Source of the DNA: UBA4729 sp038231175
GTDB taxonomy: Bacteria; Patescibacteriota; Saccharimonadia; Saccharimonadales; UBA4665
Reading direction: 5' to 3'
Length of the DNA stretch: 43,948 nt
Assembly (NCBI GenBank): GCA_038231175.1
Contig: JBBRLU010000002.1
Span: forward strand, 1 to 43,948
Both the position numbers and the translations under genes were made by a program. Below the pieces are notes generated by a model. The model saw nothing but the letters and a program-made list of their open reading frames with translations. It did not search any database and had not been told where the DNA came from. Positions 15,436 through 21,343 of the stretch are shown in pieces (position 1 is the stretch's first letter; each line of letters begins with the position of its first letter).

Positions 15436-16932
15436 TTAGGCTCTCGGTAGTTTATTTATAACTTGCATGACGGGGATACAGACGTTGCGCCCCTTCCACT
15501 CGACGCTCGAGAACTCGTACTTGTACATCGAATAGTTGAGCAGGGCGATATCGTAGATAGCAGCAAACGGTAGCAGCCACAGGCTGCGCAGCAAAAACTT
15601 ACGGTAGGTCAGATTGCAGACCTGGGCGTAGGCGGCGATGGTGATGGTAGCCGAAAAATTGGCAATCCAAAAGATTGTACCGCGCTGCTGAGTAACGGTT
15701 ACGACATAGATGCTGAGCGGCAAGACGAACAGCAGCAGCTCGAGCAGCGATACCAGGGCCGTTAGTTCGAGCGACTGGTGCAGTTGCGGATAGCGCGTCC
15801 GGACGGCCGTGGCTTGCTGATCGCGGAAACTCTTACTACTGGCGACACCGTGCTCGGTGTCACTCTGGACAAAGCTGTAGCCGTCGTCATGGGTGGCAGC
15901 GTAGCGAGCAACTGCCCGTTCCGGCGTAGCTGCGCGGGACACCGATTTAAAACCACCGCTGGCTTTCAAGGTCTCGTGCTTGATGAGCCAGGCCGTGCTC
16001 AGCACCGGCGGCCGGTCGAGTGCCCGCCGGGGTATCATCAGCTCCCAGGCGTAGCGACTAGGCTGTACCAGTAGCGACTTGAACTGCAGGGCCCCCGGAA
16101 TTTGGCTGGCCGGTAGGAAACTGACCATCGTCTTACGCTTCGTGACTAATTCGTTGACCATGACGGCTAAGGTCTCTGGCTTGAAGCGGGTGTCGACACC
16201 ACAGAACAGCAGTAACTCGCCGCTGGCACTGGCGGCCAGCTGCTCGTAGGCGTAGTTTTTGGCGAGCCAGTTGTCCGGTGTGGCGCTGCCGGCGATAAAA
16301 CGGACGCCGTCGTGGGCAAAGCCTTTGATTATTTCCGGGGTGCGCTGATTCTGCGAGCAGTCGTCGAGCACGATAATCTCTAACTTAGGATAGCTACTCT
16401 GGATCAACGAGCTCAGGCAAGCCTGCAAGTCGGCCGTTTCATTGCGAGCCGGTATCAGGACTGACAGCGTCGGAACATCGGCACTGCTGAAGCTTTCCGG
16501 CAACGGAGAGGGCCGCGTCCGCCGCAGATTACGCATCGTCGTGACGGCGACGACCAAGCAGCCGCCAAGCATCAGGGTCAGTAATAATAGCAGACCGGCC
16601 TGCCGACTGGCGTGGTTATAATGCACCGCTAGGAGCAGCGTCAGCAGTTGGGCCAGCAGCAGCCAGCTACTGGTGCGCTTGACGACACTATATAGGTGAT
16701 CGGCCTGGCGCCGCTGGCTGATAAAACGCCCTAGATTGAGCACCCGGTAAGCGGCGACGATTAGAAATAGTAGGCCGTAGACATTACTATGATAGCCCAC
16801 TAACAACAGGCTGGCCGGTAGCAGTAGGCTGAGCGTCAGGGCCGCCCAGGTCCGCCGCGGACCGCGACCCGGTAACCACAGACCGGTTTCTAAGAACATG
16901 ATAATCAGCGTCAAGATGAATAGGTATGGCAT
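15436..16932 (-). CDS. Membrane-bound GT2 glycosyltransferase
   Basis: 498 residues. About four N-terminal hydrophobic helices precede a GT-A catalytic domain (about 150-370): LSVLIPARNETADLQACLSS, IIVLDDCSQNQRT with the nucleotide-binding DD, and FCGVDTRFKPE as the DxD-like site. Three C-terminal helices follow. Families with this layout transfer sugars to lipid or polysaccharide acceptors at the inner face of the membrane. TATAGT lies 7 nt before the ATG (leaderless). Isolated from the other GT genes in this window. Confidence 0.85.
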   Translation of the reverse strand: MPYLFILTLIIMFLETGLWLPGRGPRRTWAALTLSLLLPASLLLVGYHSNVYGLLFLIVAAYRVLNLGRFISQRRQADHLYSVVKRTSSWLLLAQLLTLLLAVHYNHASRQAGLLLLLTLMLGGCLVVAVTTMRNLRRTRPSPLPESFSSADVPTLSVLIPARNETADLQACLSSLIQSSYPKLEIIVLDDCSQNQRTPEIIKGFAHDGVRFIAGSATPDNWLAKNYAYEQLAASASGELLLFCGVDTRFKPETLAVMVNELVTKRKTMVSFLPASQIPGALQFKSLLVQPSRYAWELMIPRRALDRPPVLSTAWLIKHETLKASGGFKSVSRAATPERAVARYAATHDDGYSFVQSDTEHGVASSKSFRDQQATAVRTRYPQLHQSLELTALVSLLELLLFVLPLSIYVVTVTQQRGTIFWIANFSATITIAAYAQVCNLTYRKFLLRSLWLLPFAAIYDIALLNYSMYKYEFSSVEWKGRNVCIPVMQVINKLPRA

Positions 16933-16939
16933 AAGGCTT

Positions 16940-16945
16940 ACTATA
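16940..16945 (-). promoter_or_regulatory. -10 box for leaderless GT2 mRNA
   Basis: TGC-TATAGT on the minus strand (extended -10), 7 nt before the ATG at 16932. No good -35. Confidence 0.5.
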
Positions 16946-16998
16946 GCAAACTAAACGTTACAAGTATCCAAGCTGGTCGCAGTCGCCGCAAATCTATA

Positions 16999-17027
16999 TT
17001 GACCGCCGACGCTACCTCTGCTATCCT
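16999..17027 (+). promoter_or_regulatory. Promoter of secE-nusG
   Basis: TTGACC, 17 nt, then TATCCT preceded by TGC. The transcript would start near 17034. Confidence 0.7.
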
Positions 17028-17038
17028 TGACAGGTTGG

Positions 17039-17062
17039 CCTACATATATTTGTAGGTTTTTT
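17039..17062 (+). terminator. Hairpin with T-run in the secE leader
   Basis: CCTACA, a 6-nt loop, TGTAGG, then T6. It lies between the promoter and the secE ribosome site, so it may attenuate transcription or protect the 5' end. The 6-bp stem is weak for a terminator. Confidence 0.4.
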
Positions 17063-17079
17063 AATTAAAAGGAGCACCC

Positions 17080-17511
17080 GTGGCTGATCCAGCTGACGCA
17101 AAAAAGAGCGGCCAAGATGCCGCCAAGCCGACCCGTACAGTTAAGAATCCGGAAACGTTCCGCGAGCGCGCCCTGAAAGCCAGCGAGCAGAGCCAGCAAC
17201 CCGATCGACGCAGTCGATTACGAAGCGTGGCCGGTAAGCCGGCCAAGCCGATTGCCAGTGCCGTCCGCCGCGTCGGACAGAACAAAGTCAGTCGCGTCAT
17301 CAGCCAGCCCTTCCGCTTTATCGGTCGGCTTATATTCCCTAAGTACTTCCGCAACAGTTACCGTGAACTGCTCCAGGTCCAGTGGCCCGACCGCAGCGAG
17401 AGCCGCCAACTGACTTTTGCCGTCCTGGCCTTCGCCGTGGTTTTCGGCGTCATAGTAGCAATCGTAGATTTTGGATTAGATAAATTATTTAGAGGGGTAT
17501 TACTAAAATAA
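17080..17511 (+). CDS. secE: Preprotein translocase subunit SecE
   Basis: 143 residues, GTG start with AAAAGGAG 5-6 nt upstream. The SecE core is at the C-terminus: an amphipathic segment (YRELLQVQWPDRSESRQL) followed by one membrane helix (about 110-133). SecE of this type normally has 60-70 residues. The first 90 residues here are a lysine/arginine-rich, probably disordered extension. Function: stabilises SecY in the protein-export channel. Its stop overlaps the nusG start (TAATG). Confidence 0.92.
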   Translation: MADPADAKKSGQDAAKPTRTVKNPETFRERALKASEQSQQPDRRSRLRSVAGKPAKPIASAVRRVGQNKVSRVISQPFRFIGRLIFPKYFRNSYRELLQVQWPDRSESRQLTFAVLAFAVVFGVIVAIVDFGLDKLFRGVLLK

Positions 17512-18056
17512 TGACACAGAAACGATACGACACGACGAAGCAGTGGTACGCCGTCCACACCTACAGCGGTTACGAAGAAAAAGTAGCTGAGAGCATCCGC
17601 CAGCGGGCCGACTCACTCGATATGAGCGACAAGATCTTTGAAGTCCTGGTACCCAAGGAAAAGATGATCGAGATCAAGAACGGCAAGCGCCGCGTCGTCG
17701 AAAAGCGGATTTTCCAAGGCTACGTCCTGGTCCACATGAAGCTCAGCGAAGACGCCTGGTACATCGTCCGTAACACCCCCGGCGTCACCGGCTTCGTTGG
17801 CAGCGGTACCGACCCGACACCGATCGAAACCGACGAGATCGAAAAGATCCAGAAACGGATGGGCTTGGAGCAGCCGAAGCACAAGATCGACTTCAATATC
17901 GGCGACGTCGTCAACATCATCGACGGTCCGTTCAAGGGCTTCGATGGCAGTGTCAGCGAGATCGACCCGCAAAAGGGCAAGCTCAAGGTCCTGGTCAACA
18001 TGTTCGGCCGCGAAACTCCGGTCGAGTTGGACAGCTTACAAGTCAAGCGCGTCTAA
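17511..18056 (+). CDS. nusG: Transcription termination/antitermination factor NusG
   Basis: 181 residues. The NGN domain begins QWYAVHTYSGYEEKVAESI and includes GYVLVHM and NTPGVTGFVG; the KOW domain is NIGDVVNIIDGPFKGFDG. It couples RNA polymerase to ribosomes or Rho. Translationally coupled to secE and closed by the terminator at 18102-18131. Confidence 0.96.
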   Translation: MTQKRYDTTKQWYAVHTYSGYEEKVAESIRQRADSLDMSDKIFEVLVPKEKMIEIKNGKRRVVEKRIFQGYVLVHMKLSEDAWYIVRNTPGVTGFVGSGTDPTPIETDEIEKIQKRMGLEQPKHKIDFNIGDVVNIIDGPFKGFDGSVSEIDPQKGKLKVLVNMFGRETPVELDSLQVKRV

Positions 18057-18083
18057 ATATAGACCATCCTGACGTGGACCGGC

Positions 18084-18112
18084 TTGACTTGTCTTTAACA
18101 TAAGCGTATTAC
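18084..18112 (+). promoter_or_regulatory. Promoter overlapping the nusG terminator
   Basis: TTGACT, 17 nt, TATTAC. The -10 hexamer lies in the 5' arm and loop of the nusG terminator. It would drive the small ORF at 18154. Confidence 0.45.
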
Positions 18113-18131
18113 AACAGTAGTACGCTTTTTT
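18102..18131 (+). terminator. nusG terminator
   Basis: AGCGTA (18103-18108) pairs with TACGCT (18121-18126), followed by T6. The 12-base loop makes it moderate. Confidence 0.65.
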
Positions 18132-18153
18132 AATTAAGGATGAGACAAACAAA

Positions 18154-18366
18154 ATGTTTAGAAATGAAGCCGACCCAGCAATTGAAATTTTTTGGTCACA
18201 GCACCCTGATGGTATAAGGTATGGCGCCTTACGGGACATGACTCCCGGGGAAAGGCACGCCAAATCGGTGCTTCCAGTCGGCGTTACCGCCTTACAAGAA
18301 CTAACGCTCGTACCAGTGCCGTCTCAAACAGGATGCCTGGAGCAGCAACCGGCAGCGGTCGCGTGA
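18154..18366 (+). CDS. Orphan small protein, 70 residues
   Basis: Unrecognised soluble protein starting MFRNEADPAIEIFWSQHP, between nusG and rplK. A purine-rich AAGGATGAG lies 10 nt before the ATG, and a promoter candidate lies at 18084. It ends shortly before the rplK promoter. Nothing suggests a ribosomal role beyond location. Confidence 0.5.
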   Translation: MFRNEADPAIEIFWSQHPDGIRYGALRDMTPGERHAKSVLPVGVTALQELTLVPVPSQTGCLEQQPAAVA

Positions 18367-18386
18367 GTAATAAAGCTGTATAGCTC

Positions 18387-18415
18387 TTGTTAATTAAACG
18401 ATTTTGCAGTATAGT
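18387..18415 (+). promoter_or_regulatory. Promoter of the rplK-rplA operon
   Basis: TTGTTA, 17 nt, TATAGT. The transcript would begin near 18422 with an 85-nt leader. Confidence 0.75.
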
Positions 18416-18423
18416 CACATCTA

Positions 18424-18458
18424 TTGCGCACATGTCGGATTGCTTCCCGACACTGCAA
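18424..18458 (+). promoter_or_regulatory. Leader hairpin upstream of rplK
   Basis: TGTCGG (18433-18438) pairs with CCGACA (18447-18452), and outer TTGC (18424-18427) pairs with GCAA (18455-18458). It sits at the very 5' end of the predicted rplK transcript. It could be an autoregulatory or stabilising element; no known r-protein target motif is certain. Confidence 0.45.
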
Positions 18459-18507
18459 GTATAAACAATGGCGTGTTAAAACCGTCCGCAATCCTTAAGG
18501 AGGCCGT

Positions 18508-18936
18508 ATGGCTAAAGTTGTTAAAGCTAATTTAAAGATGAAATTGAAGGCTGGACAGGCCAGCGCGGCACCACCGGTCGGTTCGACGCTTGGTCAGTAC
18601 GGTGTCAATATGATGGATTTTATCAATCCATTCAACGAGCTGACCCGTGATCAGCAAGGGGCTATCATCACGGCCCATATCACCGTCTACGATGACCGCA
18701 CGATGACCTTCCGCGTCGTAGGCATGCCGACCGACGACCGCATCCGAGCCGAACTCGGGATCAAGAAAGGCTCCGGCAAGCCCAACAGTGAAAAACTTCC
18801 TCAGAAGCTGACCCAAACCCAACTAACCAAGATTGCCACTGAAAAAGCCCACGATATGAACGCCGAAGACGTCGAAGCCATCAAGAAGATGGTCGCCGGC
18901 ACCGCTCGCTCGATGGGTGTGGAAGTGGAGGTCTAG
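18508..18936 (+). CDS. rplK: 50S ribosomal protein uL11
   Basis: 142 residues, normal length. Signature motifs: KLKAGQASAAPPVGSTLGQYGVN near the N-terminus (written here only to its pattern: the A-x-P-P-V-G-xx-LG loop) and GTARSMGV at the end. It forms the stalk base with 23S rRNA and acts in factor binding. An ideal AAGGAGG precedes the ATG by 5 nt. Confidence 0.97.
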   Translation: MAKVVKANLKMKLKAGQASAAPPVGSTLGQYGVNMMDFINPFNELTRDQQGAIITAHITVYDDRTMTFRVVGMPTDDRIRAELGIKKGSGKPNSEKLPQKLTQTQLTKIATEKAHDMNAEDVEAIKKMVAGTARSMGVEVEV

Positions 18937-18941
18937 GCACC

Positions 18942-19133
18942 ATGGAACGTCCAACTTTCGATACCTTAGCAGGCATTGCTACCAAGCCCCTACTTGCATT
19001 TAAGAAGTTTGGCGGGAATATTCTACAATGTTTTGCTGAAGGTACTAACGACATCCTAGGCCTGACTCCGCCTATTCCTCGCCAGGCAGTAGCTCCGGAA
19101 GCCGAGACCTGCGCTAAACAGAGTGCGGAGTAA
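18942..19133 (+). CDS. Orphan small protein inside the rplK-rplA operon, 63 residues
   Basis: Starts 5 nt after the rplK stop, using a GGAGG that lies in the last codons of rplK. The product MERPTFDTLAGIATKPLLAF and onward has one short hydrophobic patch and a Pro/Ala/Glu-rich tail. No family recognised. It ends 3 nt before the next small ORF, so both should be translated from the r-protein mRNA. Confidence 0.6.
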   Translation: MERPTFDTLAGIATKPLLAFKKFGGNILQCFAEGTNDILGLTPPIPRQAVAPEAETCAKQSAE

Positions 19134-19136
19134 GAT

Positions 19137-19436
19137 ATGTCAGACCCGAATAAGGTTACTCGATCCTATGACCTAGATGCTTTGCCACCTGAAATAGACG
19201 CAGCAATGTACGATATCAGCCGGCGTATGTCTATTAAGGCGTTATTTGATAGAGCACAGGCAGCCCGATTCCGCTTTGAGACGGTCGGCTCTGATGTACA
19301 TGCTGAACATTATGCTACTATGCCTGAGCAACGGCTACCCAATTGCGAAAACAACGCCAAATATGTCGAAGCCGAAGCACGTGTATATCCAGCAGACGCA
19401 ATCCCAGATGTAGCGGTTGCATCACAAACTGAATAG
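19137..19436 (+). CDS. Orphan small protein inside the rplK-rplA operon, 99 residues
   Basis: Strong GCGGAGTAAG ribosome site overlapping the end of the previous ORF. The product is soluble, mixed charged, with DALPPEIDAAMYDISRRM and a conserved-looking RFRFETVGSDVHAEHY; no family recognised. It uses noticeably more A/T-ending codons than rplK and rplA. It separates rplK from the L1 control element and rplA. Confidence 0.6.
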   Translation: MSDPNKVTRSYDLDALPPEIDAAMYDISRRMSIKALFDRAQAARFRFETVGSDVHAEHYATMPEQRLPNCENNAKYVEAEARVYPADAIPDVAVASQTE

Positions 19437-19450
19437 TATTTGAAATTAAC

Positions 19451-19490
19451 TGTGGGAGGCCTGACCGCCGCCAACACCACGAAGGAGAAT
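19451..19490 (+). promoter_or_regulatory. L1-binding mRNA element upstream of rplA
   Basis: TGTGGGAGGCCTGACC followed by CAACACCACG: GTGG (19452-19455) can pair with CCAC (19477-19480), and the GTGGGAGGC strand closely imitates the L1 site in 23S rRNA helices 76-77, where GGTGGGAGGC is opposed by ACCACC. Similar elements precede rplA in other bacteria and let free L1 repress its own translation. The AAGGAG ribosome site follows directly. Confidence 0.7.
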
Positions 19491-19494
19491 TATC

Positions 19495-20451
19495 ATGGCC
19501 GACGCTAAAAAGACCACCAAGAAAACTAAGACCGAGGAAATTATTGCCGACTCTACCGACACAAGTGTCATTACCGGCGACCTCATCATCGAGACTAACA
19601 CCGAGGCTGAAGCTCCAGCGACTGCGAACAAGCTCGCCAAAGCCGGCAAGCGCAGCGCCAAGGCCCTAGACGAAGCCGATGCCAAGCAGGCCAAAGAAGA
19701 CCGTAAGGAAAGCGGCGAAGACGACGAAAAACCTCGTCAACACGCCAACCCGACCCGTTCCCGTTTAGCCCGCCGCGCTAAAGGCTTCCGCAAAAGCGCT
19801 GAACTGCTGGAAGTCGGCAAGGTTTACAGTATCGAAGAAGCCGTCGAACTAGCCAAAAAGACCAGCCACGTCAAGTTTGACGCCACTGTCGAGCTACACG
19901 TTAATTTAGGTGTCGACCCGCGCCACGCCGACCAGAACATTCGCGACAACCTGGTTCTGCCGGCCGGTACCGGTAAGCACGTTCGCATTGCCGTCCTGAC
20001 CGACGACGCCGCCGCCGCCAAAGCCGCCGGTGCCGAACTAGCCGGTAACGAAGAGGTCCTGGCCGAACTCGAGAAGGGCAACATGAACTTCGATATCCTG
20101 ATCGCCACCCCGACCTTGATGGCCAAACTCGGCAAGTACGCCCGAACGCTCGGTCCCCGTGGACTGATGCCTAACCCCAAGAGCGGTACCGTTACCACCG
20201 ACGTCGTCAACGCTGTCGCCCAGGCCAAAGCCGGCCGCGTCGAATACCGCGTCGACACCACCGGAATCGTCCACCTGGGAATCGGTAAGGTCAGCTTTAC
20301 GGCCCCACAATTACTGGAAAACGTCTCGGCAGTCTTGTCGAGTATCAAAGCTAACAAGCCAGCCAGCGTCAAGGGCAACTACTTTAAGGCCGCTCACCTG
20401 ACTACCAGCATGGGTCCCTCCATCGCAGTCGATCTGTCGACCGTCAATTAG
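19495..20451 (+). CDS. rplA: 50S ribosomal protein uL1 with long N-terminal extension
   Basis: 318 residues against about 230 in the family. The L1 core starts near residue 91 (RARRAKGFRKSAELLEVGK-like region) and includes SIEEAVELAKKTSHVKFDAT, LGPRGLMPNPKSGTV and KGNYFKAAHLTTSMGP. The first 90 residues form a highly charged Lys/Glu/Ala-rich tail without recognisable domain. L1 binds the 23S L1 stalk and its own mRNA. AGGAG lies 7 nt before the ATG. Closed by a terminator. Confidence 0.95.
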   Translation: MADAKKTTKKTKTEEIIADSTDTSVITGDLIIETNTEAEAPATANKLAKAGKRSAKALDEADAKQAKEDRKESGEDDEKPRQHANPTRSRLARRAKGFRKSAELLEVGKVYSIEEAVELAKKTSHVKFDATVELHVNLGVDPRHADQNIRDNLVLPAGTGKHVRIAVLTDDAAAAKAAGAELAGNEEVLAELEKGNMNFDILIATPTLMAKLGKYARTLGPRGLMPNPKSGTVTTDVVNAVAQAKAGRVEYRVDTTGIVHLGIGKVSFTAPQLLENVSAVLSSIKANKPASVKGNYFKAAHLTTSMGPSIAVDLSTVN

Positions 20452-20470
20452 ATACCGCAGTAGCTAAGCA

Positions 20471-20499
20471 AAAGCCGCCTCTTCCAGGGGCGGTTTTTT
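20471..20499 (+). terminator. rplA terminator
   Basis: CCGCC (20475-20479) pairs with GGCGG (20489-20493), flanked by an A-run and T6. Confidence 0.75.
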
Positions 20500-20576
20500 C
20501 GTATGGTTCTGGCTGCCGTTCTCTAAGCATAAGCCCCTTACCATCTATTTGCGTAAAAATCACATTGTTATTGTAC

Positions 20577-20605
20577 TTGCCTGAAACCCGGTGGCTGCTT
20601 ACAAT
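20577..20605 (+). promoter_or_regulatory. Promoter of the dcd-tmk/thyX operon
   Basis: TTGCCT, 17 nt, TACAAT, 24 nt before the dcd GTG. Confidence 0.7.
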
Positions 20606-20629
20606 AGAGGAAACTGTTGAGGAGTACCA

Positions 20630-21343
20630 GTGGCTGTTTATAGTAATACCCAAATTCGCGCGGCAATCGAAGATGATCATATCGTTTGTCATCCGTTCAA
20701 TCCTAAGCACGTCAGCCATGCCAGTCTCGACGTCACGCTTGGTTACTATTATTACCGCACCGAAAAGATGCACGACCGGACCATCTATAATCCATTCGAC
20801 CGCGAAGATGTCGAGCGCTATTTCGACGGCCCTTATAAAGCCATGCCCCACGGTGAATGGTGCGCCCTGAACGGCTTCAAGCCGGTGAGTAACATCCCCC
20901 TGGACCACCCGGTGATCAGCCTCAAGCCGGGCGAACGTATCTTAGCCCACACCCATGAGTTCTTTGGCATCCGGCCACCCGGCGCCTGCGAAGTCCGCAG
21001 CCGCTCCAGCTGGGGCCGCAACGGTATAGCCGTCTGTTTCGACGCCGGTTGGATCGACCCCGGTTACATCAACCGTCTGACCTTGGAAGTCTATAACCTC
21101 AACGAACGCGAAACCGTCCTATTGCCGGTCGGCGAACGCTTCGCTCAGATCATCTTTCACGAAACCGGTCCGGTCGATGGTAATTATGGTGCCGGCCGCG
21201 ACGACAACTTCAGTGGCAAATACCAGCAGGGCACCGACCTCGATACCATCATCAAGACCTGGTCGCCCGATATGATGTTGCCCAAAGCCTTCAAAGACCA
21301 GCGGGAACTGCCGGTGACCATCCAAGGGAGTCAGTATGAATAA
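20630..21343 (+). CDS. dcd: dCTP deaminase (Dcd/Dut family)
   Basis: 237 residues, GTG start with GAGGAG 5 nt upstream. The Dcd signature RSRSSWGRNGI is followed by AGWIDPGYINRLTLEVYN, with the catalytic Glu in TLEV. The enzyme deaminates dCTP to dUTP; some family members go directly to dUMP, which would suit the gene downstream because ThyX needs dUMP. It is longer than the 190-residue E. coli enzyme, with an insert around residues 45-75 (TEKMHDRTIYNPFDREDVER). Its 3' end overlaps the Tmk-ThyX gene by 8 nt. Confidence 0.93.
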   Translation: MAVYSNTQIRAAIEDDHIVCHPFNPKHVSHASLDVTLGYYYYRTEKMHDRTIYNPFDREDVERYFDGPYKAMPHGEWCALNGFKPVSNIPLDHPVISLKPGERILAHTHEFFGIRPPGACEVRSRSSWGRNGIAVCFDAGWIDPGYINRLTLEVYNLNERETVLLPVGERFAQIIFHETGPVDGNYGAGRDDNFSGKYQQGTDLDTIIKTWSPDMMLPKAFKDQRELPVTIQGSQYE

